Source of the DNA: Leptospira noguchii serovar Panama str. CZ214
Lineage (GTDB): Bacteria > Spirochaetota > Leptospiria > Leptospirales > Leptospiraceae
Assembly: GCF_000306255.2 (NCBI RefSeq)
Contig: NZ_AKWY02000021.1
Coordinates: 152,001-216,000 of the forward strand
Direction: 5' to 3'
DNA length: 64,000 nt
Of this stretch, positions 1 through 11,101 are shown in pieces (the stretch's first letter is position 1; every line of letters starts with the position of its first letter). The notes beneath the pieces were generated by a model that saw only the letters and a program-made list of their open reading frames with translations, had not been told where the DNA came from and did not search any database. The position numbers were made by a program, and so were the translations under genes.

Positions 1-881
1 AACCTGAAAACCAAAAAGAGGTACTGATTCTTTATATCAAAGATCGTTTTGACGGACACGTTTCTGAATTTATGAGTAAAGTTTCTAGCAAACTGGGCTC
101 TTTGTTGTATCGTCATCAATCGAGAAACTGCCTCAATCAATCTCCCAGTGTCATACCAAATTTGGGAGACATGGTGAAAGCCAATGGACGAATTTTTTTA
201 ACAAGCAATACCTGCTACAATCAGGAAGTTTCAGATTCATGGGGATATTACTTTAGAAAAGATCCTTTTTCATCATTCAAACCAAGTGGTTTTAAAGGAT
301 ACCCGGATTGTAACTTCCCAAGAGAAACCTATAAAAGTACTTTAATTCGAGTTTACAACGATTCGATCGCAAGTAATCCGAGTGATAGAGGCGGTTCATT
401 CACAAATAGTAATATTCAATCTATGCTCTCTTGTGAAGTAAACTTATTTGGATTCGATCAATTTAACGCCAATTTTGCAAAACAAGCAGCTTGGTCCTGG
501 GACCCTTCTACCAACCAACCTCTCAATCGAGAAGACCAAGAACATTGCGCACGGATCGCTGAAAACGGAAGATGGTCTACTCATGATTGTAATATGAACC
601 TTAGATTTGCATGTAAGGAAAGAGATACCGGAAATTGGATTGTAACTTCCAATCGCCAAGGCCCCTGGAGAGATGCAAGCAGCGCATGTCTACTGTATTC
701 TCCATCCAATTTAGGTCGTTATCAATTTGCAGCTCCAGCAACTCCTTATGAAAATAAAAAATTACAAGATGTACTAAAATCGAGCGGTAATAACCAAACA
801 GTCTGGATCAATCTGACCAAAGACAATGAAAATAATTGGGCTCCGGATACGACGTTAGACGGATATTTTTCAACTCCTTAA
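1..881 (+). CDS. PLC-like phosphodiesterase with C-type-lectin-like tail (5' partial)
   Basis: The reading frame is open to the first base of the window, with no stop upstream of the internal ATG at 72, so the gene begins outside and only its C-terminal ~290 residues are visible. The first part resembles the end of a PI-PLC X-like TIM barrel: a hydrophobic strand (EVLILYIKDRF), then IPNLGDMVKANGRIFLTS, then the AAWSWDPSTNQPL segment that PLC-like phosphodiesterases often carry before a short lectin-like tail. The tail reads CARIAENGRW, then a spaced Cys, then FACKE, the usual C-type lectin closing pattern, followed by a second W/C-containing repeat. The catalytic histidines would lie outside the window, so activity cannot be judged. 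A secreted lipid- or glycan-directed protein is the likeliest role. The family call is from remembered motif similarity. Confidence 0.6.
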   Translation, partial: PENQKEVLILYIKDRFDGHVSEFMSKVSSKLGSLLYRHQSRNCLNQSPSVIPNLGDMVKANGRIFLTSNTCYNQEVSDSWGYYFRKDPFSSFKPSGFKGYPDCNFPRETYKSTLIRVYNDSIASNPSDRGGSFTNSNIQSMLSCEVNLFGFDQFNANFAKQAAWSWDPSTNQPLNREDQEHCARIAENGRWSTHDCNMNLRFACKERDTGNWIVTSNRQGPWRDASSACLLYSPSNLGRYQFAAPATPYENKKLQDVLKSSGNNQTVWINLTKDNENNWAPDTTLDGYFSTP

Positions 882-887
882 AAAACA

Positions 888-922
888 AACAAGCCGTTTG
901 TTTCTTACAAAAACGGCTTGTT
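888..922 (+). terminator. Intrinsic terminator hairpin after the PLC-like gene
   Basis: Perfect 12-bp inverted repeat AACAAGCCGTTT / AAACGGCTTGTT around an 11-nt loop, 7 nt after the stop codon. The downstream T-run is weak (ATACTTTA), so termination is likely but not certain. Confidence 0.7.
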
Positions 923-1020
923 ATACTTTAGAATTATAGAATAGAGTATTTCAAATCTTTATTGTAAAGTGCCGTTTCACATAAGTTCGCTAAAGTCCAA
1001 TGTAAAAGCGATTCTTATGT

Positions 1021-1246
1021 TAATGTGAGTTCAACGTAAGGAACCCATGATTTTTAAAAAAGTTGAAATCTGAACTTTGTAGATCGATTCCTTAAATGTG
1101 AAAACTATTACAAAACTTAGGTTTGTCTGTAAAATGACGTGAGAACTACCACGATTTTCAAGTCCAGAAGGGGGGGGCAACATTTTGTCTAAAATTGTAG
1201 GAACTCATACTTTTAGAAAATTTTTTCTTACGTCCTGCTCACGTTA
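1021..1246 (+). repeat. Family-1 non-autonomous element, copy A1
   Basis: 226-bp element with inverted ends: left TAATGTGAGTTCAACGTAAG, right the complement of TAACGTGAGCAGGACGTAAG. The interior contains a G8 run and the recurring TGAGAACT-type words. It shares its interior with elements near 15250-15455, 27614-27834 and 31731-31915. No target duplication is visible. It fills most of the gap between the PLC-like gene and pirin. Confidence 0.7.
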
Positions 1247-1392
1247 AAATGGGATTTAAATTTTGATAATGACTGCAAAACAACAATTTTGTGCAAAAAT
1301 CGAATGGGCAATGATTCTTTTGTATTTTATAGTAACTCCATCAATTTTCAAGATTTAACTGTAAATCCACGATTTGTAAGAGTTCCCACAGA
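1243..1392 (+). repeat. Family-1 related segment B1
   Basis: Begins at the A1 right end (CACGTTAAAATGGG) and continues through a block also seen at 7826-7970, 15452-15642 and, inverted, 54430-54600. Shared words include AAATTTTGATGATG and GCAAAACAACA. It ends in the AGTTCCCACA word. No coding potential is seen here. Confidence 0.6.
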
Positions 1393-1615
1393 TTAAGTCG
1401 CATTACAAATTTTTAAACATTTATTTCTTATGAAAAAATCAGGTTTTCATAAAACGAATCTCCCACGTTTATTATGTAGTTCTTGATTAAAATAATCTAA
1501 ATCTCTATTTTAAGCAAAGATGAAATATTTTTGAGATAAATTCTAGACACTCTTTTTTATAAAGATCCGTAAAGACAGAATTAAAGTTTAAAAAATATTC
1601 TAATATTATAATTTA

Positions 1616-2470
1616 CTATTCTGGAAGAAGAATTTTTTCCGTCTCACCAGGAACCGCCGGAAAACGTTCTTGCTTCCATTCCAACTTTGCTTTTTCGATC
1701 CTTTCCAAAGAAGTGGATACAAAATTCCACCAAAGATGTCTACGTTCCCGAAATGGAACCCCTCCCAAAAGAATCGAACGACTTCCTTCCTCGGAAGAAA
1801 AAGAAATCGTTTCTCCTAAATTGAACACTGCCATATTTCCTTTTTGAATTTTTTGGCCTTGAACTTCTAAACTTCCTCGTGCCACATACAAAGCGGATTC
1901 TTGATCGTTAGGTATATTCCATTTTCCTTTTCCTCCCGCCCAGACTTCTAAGTCTGCATAAAAAAGTGTTGAATATACTTTTACAGGAGAACGTTTACCT
2001 AAAAATTCTCCTGCGGCCAATCGTAACTCCCAACCTTTTTCCGAAATCACAGGAATTTCATTTCTATCTAGATGAAAAAATTCAGGTTCTACTTCTTCCG
2101 ATTCTTTAGGCAGAGCTACCCAAGTTTGTATCCCTTCTAAGATAGGATATTGTTGATCCAGTTGAGATCGTTCGCTGTGTGCAATTCCAGAACCTGCTGT
2201 CATCCAATTGACTTCATAGGGACGAATTTTCATTTCGGAACCGATACTATCTCGGTGAAGTATAACTCCGTCATAAAGATAGGTGATTGTAGCCAATCCG
2301 ATATGAGGATGAGAACGAACCGTTAGTTCTTTTCCGGTTTGAATGGGGACAGGTCCCATATGATCCACAAATACAAATGGTCCTACGTGACGTGCCTCTA
2401 TGGAAGGAAGTATTCTTCGAACCCGGAAATTTTCTCCTAAATCTTTGATTATTCCTGAAATTATTTTCAT
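1616..2470 (-). CDS. Pirin family protein
   Basis: 284-residue bicupin of the pirin family. The N-terminal cupin carries the conserved metal ligands in SHPHIG (H54, H56) and GIAHSE (H98, E100), which match the Fe-binding set of human pirin and the quercetinase-active bacterial pirins. The second cupin (about 165-255) lacks obvious ligands, as is normal. Expected to be cytoplasmic; bacterial pirins act as quercetin 2,3-dioxygenases or regulatory proteins, and the true substrate cannot be read from sequence. ATG start, no strong Shine-Dalgarno. Monocistronic, convergent with the upstream repeat region. The family call is firm. Confidence 0.9.
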   Translation of the reverse strand: MKIISGIIKDLGENFRVRRILPSIEARHVGPFVFVDHMGPVPIQTGKELTVRSHPHIGLATITYLYDGVILHRDSIGSEMKIRPYEVNWMTAGSGIAHSERSQLDQQYPILEGIQTWVALPKESEEVEPEFFHLDRNEIPVISEKGWELRLAAGEFLGKRSPVKVYSTLFYADLEVWAGGKGKWNIPNDQESALYVARGSLEVQGQKIQKGNMAVFNLGETISFSSEEGSRSILLGGVPFRERRHLWWNFVSTSLERIEKAKLEWKQERFPAVPGETEKILLPE

Positions 2471-2703
2471 AAGTTTATTATAAAAAACTAAAATAATTAT
2501 TTTTTATTAAAAATTATATTAAAAACACCTAATTTTTTACACTCAAACTAGTTTTTGCAATAAAAATTTGTTTGAGCTATAATTCTTTTTGGGTTTTATA
2601 GAAGTTTTAATTTTAAAAAGACTTCATATGAATTAGACACAATAAAAAAATAAATTAGAATTCGATTTTAAAAAACAATCGAGTTTTTCTATCGATCTCA
2701 ACA

Positions 2704-3921
2704 TCATTCCGAATGATGTTTTCTAAGTGACCCGACCGTAATCCAAAGGCTCGCCGCCGTTAAAACAGTTCCCATCCATAAAGGCGCCTCCGGAGAATAA
2801 ACAGGGGCTCCTTTATCTGTAAAATAAGAAAATAAACCTGCCATCAAAATTGGTCCTAGGATCGCGGTCACGCTCATCAAACTAGTAAGTGCCCCTTGTA
2901 GTTCTCCTTGTTCGTTTGGCGGAACCTGAGAAGACATGATTCCCTGGAGGGGAGGCATTGCAATTCCCCCCAAACAATAAGGTATTAAAAATACAAACAT
3001 CATCCAACTTTGTGTTGCAAGAGCGAATAACGCATATCCCAAACCACTTAAAGCCAAACCCAGATAAATACTTCTATTTTGTCCCAGCGCCGGAAGAATA
3101 ATCCTGATCAATCCCCCTTGTGTGATTGCATAAACGAGACCTACAACTCCTAGAGAATAACCCACCATCGCCTCGTTCCATTGAAATTTTTCCATCGTAT
3201 AATAGTTCCAAGTCCCCTGCACGGAGTGAGCCGCCACGTTCATTAGAAAAAATGCAACTACTAATCCTATGATCATTGGATAACGTTTCAAATTGATAAG
3301 AGATCCGATCGGATTTGCCTTTTGCCACTCCAATTTTCTTCTATTTTCCGGAGTCAATGACTCAGGCAGAATAAAAAAACCGAACAACCAATTTATAAGT
3401 GTTAGTACAGCCGCGGCTAAAAACGGAGCTCTCGAACCATATTGCCCTAGAACACCCCCGATCACTGGTCCTATGATAAACCCAAATCCAAACGCCGCTC
3501 CTAAAATTCCAAAATTTTGCGCCCTTTTTTCGGGAGGACTAATATCGGCAATATAAGCGTAGCCAGTTGTAAAACTTGCACCCATAATTCCCGCCAAAAC
3601 CCTTCCGACAAACAACCAAAAGATGGAAGGTGCAAAGGCTAAAAATAAATAATCCAACGTAAAACCAAAAAGAGACGCGAGTAATACAGGTCTTCTTCCA
3701 TATCGATCACTCAATCCGCCTACAAACGGTGCACAAACAAATTGTACAAATGAATACGCAAACATCAAAAGCCCGCCATACCACGCGGCTTCGCTCAAAG
3801 TTCCATGGGTCAATTCCTGAATGAGTTTCGGTAAAACTGGGATGATAATTCCAAAACCAATCACATCGATCAAAACGGTTACAAAAATAAAACCCAAAGC
3901 TGCGGGTCGTCTATGATTCAT
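2704..3921 (-). CDS. MFS transporter, Tet/TCR-like exporter
   Basis: 405-residue major facilitator protein with about 12 hydrophobic segments. MFS motif A is present after TM2 ([14 protein letters not shown]), and a TM5 antiporter-type region ([16 protein letters not shown]) matches drug:H+ antiporters of the TetA/TCR group. It probably sits in the inner membrane and exports a small molecule; the substrate is unknown and tetracycline cannot be assumed. Start: the ATG at 3921 is preceded by GGTGGAG and is preferred over an in-frame TTG at 3933 that has no Shine-Dalgarno. A 10-bp palindrome around the stop codon (2700-2720) may help end transcription. Stands alone between pirin and a divergent glycosylase gene. 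Confidence 0.85.
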   Translation of the reverse strand: MNHRRPAALGFIFVTVLIDVIGFGIIIPVLPKLIQELTHGTLSEAAWYGGLLMFAYSFVQFVCAPFVGGLSDRYGRRPVLLASLFGFTLDYLFLAFAPSIFWLFVGRVLAGIMGASFTTGYAYIADISPPEKRAQNFGILGAAFGFGFIIGPVIGGVLGQYGSRAPFLAAAVLTLINWLFGFFILPESLTPENRRKLEWQKANPIGSLINLKRYPMIIGLVVAFFLMNVAAHSVQGTWNYYTMEKFQWNEAMVGYSLGVVGLVYAITQGGLIRIILPALGQNRSIYLGLALSGLGYALFALATQSWMMFVFLIPYCLGGIAMPPLQGIMSSQVPPNEQGELQGALTSLMSVTAILGPILMAGLFSYFTDKGAPVYSPEAPLWMGTVLTAASLWITVGSLRKHHSE

Positions 3922-4121
3922 AACTCCACCCAATGAATTCTAAGTCTTTTGACAACGAAAAAATTATTTCTTGAGTAATCCTAAGAAATTTCATCGAACA
4001 GTCAAATCGAACACAGAACAATATCTCTGCTAAAATTTTGATTATCCAAAAAGCCTCGTTTAGATCGTCTTGTAATACCAAAGACAAATCTCATCGTATG
4101 TCCTAAAAGAAGATATTAAAT

Positions 4122-4763
4122 TTGAAAGATAAAATTTTAAAATTCGAAAAGAAAGAATTCCATTCTATCTGCAATCAGCTTTTCCAAAAAGACCGAGGGT
4201 TACATTCAATTTTTATAAAGCATGGTTATCCTCCTTTTTGGAGTCGCAAACCGAACTTTGAAACTTTAGTCCATATCATCTTAGAACAACAAGTTTCTCT
4301 TGCATCCGCAAAGGCGGCCTTAGCAAAACTGAAAAATAAAATTGGCTCCGTAACCGCCCCAAAGATTCTTTTGTTAAGCGACATCGAATTAAGAGAATGT
4401 TATTTCAGTAGACAAAAAACCAGTTATGTTCGAGACCTTGCAAAGTTCGTACTTTCCAAACGACTAATACTCCGCAATTTGCCCTCTCAATCAGACCAGA
4501 AGATCCGAGAAGATTTGACGGCCGTAAAGGGAATCGGAAATTGGACCGCAGATATTTTTCTAATTATGGCTTTGCATCGTGCAGATATTTTCCCACTCGG
4601 AGATTTGGCGGCAGTTCAATCCCTAAAAAAAATCAAAAAATTATCTGCAGATACTTCTCATGATAAAATCCTGTCTCTTTCTAAATCTTGGAAACCTTTT
4701 CGCTCAATCGCCACTATGTTGCTTTGGCATTCCTACATTCGAGAAAATAATATTAAATTTTGA
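4122..4763 (+). CDS. DNA-3-methyladenine glycosylase II (AlkA-type, HhH-GPD)
   Basis: 213-residue HhH-GPD protein. It removes alkylated bases (3-methyladenine class) from DNA as the first step of base excision repair. Visible: ILEQQVSLASAKAALAKL, the helix-hairpin-helix VKGIGNWTA at 135-143, and the catalytic Asp in FPLGD (D161). The protein is shorter than E. coli AlkA because it lacks the N-terminal TBP-like domain, as many bacterial homologues do. It starts with TTG (4122) behind an AAAGAAG-like Shine-Dalgarno; there is no in-frame ATG before the conserved region. No iron-sulfur cluster cysteines are present, which excludes endonuclease III and MutY. Divergent from the MFS gene, convergent with the thioredoxin-like gene and only 2 bp from its end. 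Confidence 0.85.
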   Translation: MKDKILKFEKKEFHSICNQLFQKDRGLHSIFIKHGYPPFWSRKPNFETLVHIILEQQVSLASAKAALAKLKNKIGSVTAPKILLLSDIELRECYFSRQKTSYVRDLAKFVLSKRLILRNLPSQSDQKIREDLTAVKGIGNWTADIFLIMALHRADIFPLGDLAAVQSLKKIKKLSADTSHDKILSLSKSWKPFRSIATMLLWHSYIRENNIKF

Positions 4764-4765
4764 TT

Positions 4766-5356
4766 TTACTTTCTCCAAGAAGATAAAAAATTTTTCAATT
4801 TGTTTGTTCCGGATTGATTATATCCTTCTATTTTTAAAAGAATTTCCCGTTTCGAATTTAAAATGAAAACTGCAGGTAAGCCTACAATTTTAATTTGTTT
4901 ATAGCTAGACGATAATGGATCTACGAACGTTTCCGCGTTATTTGATAGATTTAGTAAATTTGAATATTCTTTTCCGATTTGAAAATCATCTCCTACAAAT
5001 ACGATCCAAAAAAATACTTTCCATTTCCCGGTCGCCTCTATGTTTGTTTTTTTTACAAGATCTAATAGAATCGGAACTTGTTCTTTACAAGGTTTACATT
5101 GAGAGCCAGTAAAATTAAGTATCAAAATGTCTTTTTCAGAAAAGTTTTTTAAAAAATCGGAAAGAACAATCCTTTCTTCCATAAGATTATAAAACGCAAA
5201 ATTATCCAAAGATTCTGAAAGAGTTGCACCTAATGGTAAAATAAAAATTAAGAAGAGATATTGCTTATAGAAAATTTTACAAAAAATTACGTTACCACTT
5301 TCTTTTTCTTGATTTTTGTTCATTCGTTTTAGTTTCCCAAATTCTAATCCTTCCAT
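4766..5356 (-). CDS. Thioredoxin-like (TlpA/ResA-type) membrane-anchored protein
   Basis: 196 residues. A single hydrophobic segment (about 24-46) looks like an uncleaved anchor or signal sequence, followed by a thioredoxin fold with redox motif C87-K-P-C90 and the cis-proline in VGLPAVFIL (P161). This arrangement suits a periplasmic thiol:disulfide reductase of the TlpA/ResA kind. The CKPC dipeptide is unusual but seen in that group. The start is uncertain: the ATG at 5356 has no clear Shine-Dalgarno, and an in-frame ATG at 5323 would give a shorter lead into the hydrophobic segment. Partner proteins are unknown; no cytochrome maturation genes adjoin it. Confidence 0.75.
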   Translation of the reverse strand: MEGLEFGKLKRMNKNQEKESGNVIFCKIFYKQYLFLIFILPLGATLSESLDNFAFYNLMEERIVLSDFLKNFSEKDILILNFTGSQCKPCKEQVPILLDLVKKTNIEATGKWKVFFWIVFVGDDFQIGKEYSNLLNLSNNAETFVDPLSSSYKQIKIVGLPAVFILNSKREILLKIEGYNQSGTNKLKNFLSSWRK

Positions 5357-5500
5357 TGGAAAAGATTGTAAATACTATTTTTAAAACTTTAAATAATTGT
5401 TTACTTTTCGGTTTACTTCAGCTCTTATATTGTATTGATATTAAAAATTTTTGAAAGGAATCAAACGGCGTTTTGATATATACTCGTTAGGATCATTTTG

Positions 5501-7498
5501 ATGCGATTCGGTTACCTTTTACTTCTTTTTTTACTCTGGTTTCCTATCAGAGTTTTTGCACAGAGCATACATTCTAAAATTTATATTCATAAATTGTCAA
5601 TGGAAGGTAATCTAAACTCCGGTTTGGAAAACAGATTTCGAAATGGAATTATCAATTCTATTCTTAGAAACTTTGAAGGTAAATATACAATTGTAGATGA
5701 CGATTCTCTATCAATTCTTTTGAAACAAGTGGAAACTCTTCAAAAGATGGATTGTTCGGATGAAATTTGTATGAAACAGATTGCGGATGCCATAGATGCC
5801 AACGAAGTAATTTCTGGTATAATCTCTTCCCAAAACGGTCTTGTCTACGTATCTTTACGAAATCAAATTAGAGATTCAAAAAATCTAAACTACTCTATCA
5901 AGTCCACGTTTCAAATGGAATTTCCAGAATTTCTTTTAGACTACTACGCTGGAGAATCTGGTAAAAAACTTTTAGACCTCCAATACAATTTCGATCCTCA
6001 TAAAGTTCCCACTTCTACCAACGGAAATTTAAGCGTAACATTTTTAAAAATCAAACCAGTTCCCGGAACCAATCTTAATTCTATGGAATTTAAGACCTCC
6101 GATAAAATTTTAGCTGGAGTTTTAGAAGAAATCAAAGAAGAACTAGATAAGGCGGCCCAACACAGTCGTTCCAAAGAATATGCTGAATCTACCGAGATCT
6201 ACAATCGTATCTTAAACGCGTTTAACGAACGACTTTCGTCCGAGTCTTTGAAAAAGTTAGAACCGTTTGTTCGAGAAATTCAAACAAGTATTACAAATAA
6301 TTATAATTTAGAATATAAGGAAAAGATAAACAATCTGGATCGTAACCTTTTCGATTCGAACCCGGAAGATTTGGAAAAACGTCTTTCCGACTATCATTCT
6401 CTTTTAAAGGAATACTCTTCTCAGGTCCCTGAAAAATACAGACAACTCCAAATTCTACAAAGTATTCAGGAAAGAAAAGAAAAAGTAGAACTTGCTCTAT
6501 TTTCTTTAATGGAAAAAGAAGCAGATAAGGCTTATTCTCAGTTTGATTTTTCTCTTTCTTCTAAATTATATTCAAATATTCTAAAAGAACTTACAGAAAA
6601 AACAGACGGAGCTTATAAATCGTTTAGAGAAACGATCGAAAAAAAAGCTGAAACTTCTGAAAAAACAGGGCGTTCTCATTTATCCAATCGTTTGGAAACG
6701 ACCTATCTTATCATCGAAAGAGAGTTTACAGCGGAAGCCTTGGCAGATACGGAAGATGAAAAAGAATCTCATCAAAATAAAATTCACGAAACATTTCGGG
6801 AAGGGATCTTAACTCTTGCAAAATCTGAATTTACCAGCCTAACTCAAATCGATAGGATCAAAAAAGAAATCAAACGAGTGAATCAAAAACTAAAAGTTCC
6901 TATTTCTTTTCAAGTTCAATTGAATTCACTTTTGCACGAAGGTTTAGAAACTAAAAATCCTACTCAAATTGTAAATAGTCATCTACTCGGAGCGGACTGG
7001 GAAAGTAAAACAGGTCTTTTTTGGGGTTCCGCTAAATCTAAACTCAAAGAAATTTTAGAAAGTACGGTTCAAGCCGGAAATTCAAATCGAGAATTAAAAA
7101 AACTTTTCACTATTCATTTCGAAAACGAAACGATTCAATTAAAAGATTCTAAAAAAGAAATTTCTAATATTCAAAAATTTAATTCAGATAAAAAAAAGAT
7201 TAAAAAATCTTTATCTCAAAAAGAAATTTTTTGGGAATCTTCAAGCGGCAGTTATAATTGGTATCAAGCAAACCAAATTTGTAATTCCAGAGATCTTAGA
7301 CTTCCGACCATTGAAGAATTAGAAGACTCGTATGAAAGTGGCGAAACAGAATCCTGGATTGAAAATAATTCCGACAAAAGGTATTGGTCTTCCACAATTT
7401 CTGTCGGTGAAAACGGCGCCTATAACTTGGATGTATTTAAAGGTGAAATCCGTTGGGATCATCTTAGCAATTACGCCGGAGTTCGTTGTCTAAAGTAA
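5501..7498 (+). CDS. Secreted protein with CsgG/TolB-like N-terminus and DUF1566 C-terminus
   Basis: 665 residues. A signal peptide (MRFGYLLLLFLLWFPIRVFA, cut before QS) is followed by an alpha/beta region that starts with strand KIYIHKLSM and runs past CSDEICMKQIADAIDANEVISG, resembling the nucleotide/lipoprotein-type TolB-N or CsgG assembly domains. Residues ~200-560 are charged helical or TPR-like sequence. The last ~85 residues are a DUF1566 (Lcl C-terminal) domain: WYQANQICNSRDLRLPTIEEL, YWSST, and the closing VRCLK. Several leptospiral envelope proteins share this plan. The ATG at 5501 follows AGGAT by 8 nt and is preferred over the TTG one codon earlier. Function unknown; a periplasmic or surface role is inferred. 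Confidence 0.7.
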   Translation: MRFGYLLLLFLLWFPIRVFAQSIHSKIYIHKLSMEGNLNSGLENRFRNGIINSILRNFEGKYTIVDDDSLSILLKQVETLQKMDCSDEICMKQIADAIDANEVISGIISSQNGLVYVSLRNQIRDSKNLNYSIKSTFQMEFPEFLLDYYAGESGKKLLDLQYNFDPHKVPTSTNGNLSVTFLKIKPVPGTNLNSMEFKTSDKILAGVLEEIKEELDKAAQHSRSKEYAESTEIYNRILNAFNERLSSESLKKLEPFVREIQTSITNNYNLEYKEKINNLDRNLFDSNPEDLEKRLSDYHSLLKEYSSQVPEKYRQLQILQSIQERKEKVELALFSLMEKEADKAYSQFDFSLSSKLYSNILKELTEKTDGAYKSFRETIEKKAETSEKTGRSHLSNRLETTYLIIEREFTAEALADTEDEKESHQNKIHETFREGILTLAKSEFTSLTQIDRIKKEIKRVNQKLKVPISFQVQLNSLLHEGLETKNPTQIVNSHLLGADWESKTGLFWGSAKSKLKEILESTVQAGNSNRELKKLFTIHFENETIQLKDSKKEISNIQKFNSDKKKIKKSLSQKEIFWESSSGSYNWYQANQICNSRDLRLPTIEELEDSYESGETESWIENNSDKRYWSSTISVGENGAYNLDVFKGEIRWDHLSNYAGVRCLK

Positions 7499-7736
7499 TT
7501 GTAAGTTGTTTTTGGACTTGTTTTTTCGCAAATCCCTTATTTACATTTTGGGTTATTCAGTTCCTACTCTTAGGTCACTTTTCGAATGTAAATTCGCGAA
7601 ATAAGTCTAGGATTTTTTTAAAATAATAGTTTTCCGCACTTTTATAGTTGTGGTAGTTCCTGCAATTATGTTGTATAAAAACTTTTTAATGTTCTAATGA
7701 TAATTTCCTATTAGGTTTTTATAGTTTTTTACCGTA

Positions 7737-7815
7737 AAACTTTGAAATTGTGGGAACTATTACAAATTCCAGATTTTACCGTAAAACTTTGAAACTGTGG
7801 GAACTATTACTTTTA
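7737..7815 (+). repeat. Two-copy tandem 47-bp repeat
   Basis: The word GTGGGAACTATTAC starts at 7750 and 7797, giving a 47-bp period. This is the shortest of four arrays of the same unit in the window. It lies in the gene-free stretch 7499-7972, which otherwise holds family-1 fragment B2 and no recognisable gene. Confidence 0.65.
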
Positions 7816-7825
7816 GAATTTTTTT

Positions 7826-7970
7826 TCAGTGAACTCACGTTAAAATGAGATTTAAATTTTGATGATGACCGCAAAACAACAGTTTTGTGCAGAGGACAAT
7901 GATTCTTTTTGTAGTAGTTTCACATCTCTATTTTTTTACGAAAAAATTGACCGACGTCCTGCTCACGTTA
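7826..7970 (+). repeat. Family-1 related element B2
   Basis: Inverted ends GTGAACTCACGTTA (left, at 7829-7842) and GACGTCCTGCTCACGTTA (right, ending 7970). The interior block with GATGATGACCGCAAAACAAC is shared with 15452-15642. It ends 2 bp from the stop codon of the DUF1574 gene. Confidence 0.6.
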
Positions 7971-7972
7971 AA

Positions 7973-9155
<1,183 letters not shown>

Positions 9156-9178
<23 letters not shown>

Positions 9179-10688
9179 TTTTACCAAACACACCTTTTAA
9201 AACTATACAATAAAAGAAAAATAAATACGTAAGAACTCGTACTACTACAGGTTTTTCGAATATAAAAAAAGCTGAATTATTTTTATAATGAAAATAGTCC
9301 CATACCAAAAGTGGTCCGATTAACTTTAAAATCTCCGTAAGATAATTGGAAACGCTGATTTGATCGTTCGGACCTTTTAGAACGAAAAAATTTTCCACGA
9401 TGTTAGTAAATAATATCTTTACGTGATTTCCATCATAACTTCTAAAAAATATAGAAGACATGGCAAACATGAACATGGTAAAAAAACAAGACCAAAAGAA
9501 AAATCCCTTTGTGAAAAAAGAGTTATTTAAAAAAGGAAATCTAAATTTTACGAAAATCTTAAGCTTTTCAAAAGGTTCTCTAAAAATCATATAAAGCACG
9601 ATATAAAGCCCACAACAAAGACCCCAAAGTGCAAAATTCCAACTGGCGCCGTGCCAAATTCCGGAAAGTCCAAATATTAAAAACAAATTTCTATAGTTAT
9701 AAAATTTACTGACCTTACTTCCGCCTAACGGTATATAGACGTAGTCCGTAAACCAACGATTGAGAGTAATGTGCCACCTTCGGAAAAGTTCTCTAAAATT
9801 TACGCTAAATTCCGGAGTGATAAAATTCTCACTGAGATGAAAGCCTAAAAGAAAAGCACAACCTCTTGCGATATAAGAATATCCGGCAAAGTCGCAATAA
9901 ATCTGAAAGATAAACGCGCATAACGCAAGAACTGTGTGAATTGCGGAATGTCCTCCCGCAAGTTCCGGATTGGATTTATAAAGTCCGGAGTTTTCGAGCA
10001 AAACTAAATCCGCAAGTTCCGCGAGATTATCCGCCACGTAGGTTTTCATATAATAACCCACTAGAATCAAAAGACAACCCTTGTAAAAAAGATCCAAATC
10101 TATCTTTCTATCCTTTTTGATTTGAGGAAGAAGGTCCCCCGCCCTTTCGATCGGTCCCGCGACTAATTGCGGAAAAAAACAAACAAAAAGACAAAAGTCC
10201 ATCAGATTGGTTTCTGCCTTGAGTTTACGGAAATATACGTCGATCACGTAAGAAAGAGTTTGGAATGTAAAAAAACTGATTCCCACTGGAAGTATAATTT
10301 GAAGAAATATATCGTCTCTAAAAAGTGTAGAATCCTGTGCACCTAAAAACAACGCCGAGGTTTTTAGAATCGAACTTAAATTTTCTATAAAAAAATTATA
10401 ATATTTGAAAAAACCTAACATTCCCATATCAATTACAACAGCCAAAAACAAAAGACGACCACTGATCGACTCTTTTTGTTCCATAAGAAGAGCGATGTAA
10501 AAGTTGGAAACGGATACAAATACAATTAGGATCAAAAAGATCCAATCCCACCATCCGTAAAATGCATAAGAAGCAATGAGTAAAAATAAATTCTGAATCT
10601 TTCTAGAAATTTTTCTAACGGCAAAAAAATAACAAACTGCTAATACAATTAAAAAGAAATAAATAAAAACAGCCGAGTTGAAAATCAT
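9156..10688 (-). CDS. MBOAT family O-acyltransferase (AlgI-like)
   Basis: 510-residue polytopic inner-membrane protein of the MBOAT family. The two signature histidines are visible: H306 in [11 protein letters not shown] and H346 in [15 protein letters not shown], the latter being the catalytic His of AlgI/PatA-type enzymes. The length and the YFRKLKAE and [13 protein letters not shown] blocks match AlgI. It should move an acetyl or longer acyl group across the membrane for transfer onto a polysaccharide or lipid, with the following DUF1574 protein as the periplasmic partner. It starts 35 bp after rsfS, in the same orientation, so it is probably in the LCP-rsfS operon. The acceptor (LPS O-antigen, peptidoglycan or other) cannot be read from sequence. 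Confidence 0.88.
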
Positions 10689-10723
10689 CTTTGATAGACC
10701 GATTTAAAAAAACGGCACTCCTT

Positions 10724-11095
10724 TTAGAGTTCGATTCTCTTGGCGTCCCGCCAGAGCCTATCTAAATTATAATATTCTCTTTTTTCCGGAGTCATAATAT
10801 GAACGATAATTTCTCCAAAATCTAAAAGAGTCCAACCGGAAGTAGCAGACGTTCCGGTTTTATCTGCTTCTTTATGCGAAAGTTTATATTCTTTTAATGT
10901 TTTTCTGATTTCTCTTGCAACCGCATTGGCTTGAACTGCAGAGTTGACCGTACAAATGACAAAATAACTCAGATAACTGTTTACACTTTCAAGATTTAAA
11001 ATGCTTACTTCTTCGCATTTTTTATCCGCCATTATATCTCGTATGATCCGAAGAATTTCTTCGGTAGTAGGGTTTTGTTTATGAGTAGAATTCAT
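10724..11095 (-). CDS. rsfS: Ribosomal silencing factor RsfS
   Basis: 123-residue RsfS/Iojap/C7orf30 family protein. It binds ribosomal protein uL14 and blocks 30S-50S joining when nutrients are short. Typical blocks are present: [31 protein letters not shown] and YYNLDRLW. Size is normal for the family. It follows the LCP gene by 6 bp, an order (LytR-like then rsfS) seen in several bacteria, usually with nadD and yqeK upstream; those two are not in this window. Starts with ATG at 11095. Confidence 0.95.
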   Translation of the reverse strand: MNSTHKQNPTTEEILRIIRDIMADKKCEEVSILNLESVNSYLSYFVICTVNSAVQANAVAREIRKTLKEYKLSHKEADKTGTSATSGWTLLDFGEIIVHIMTPEKREYYNLDRLWRDAKRIEL

Positions 11096-11101
11096 GAATT
11101 T

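Noticed and set aside
1170..1177. G8 run as a phase-variation switch
   Set aside because: It is in non-coding repeat A1, with no gene whose frame or promoter spacing it could change that I can identify.
2700..2720. Perfect 10-bp palindrome as terminator of the MFS gene
   Set aside because: It spans the stop codon, has a 1-nt loop and no T-run on the minus strand; kept only as a remark.
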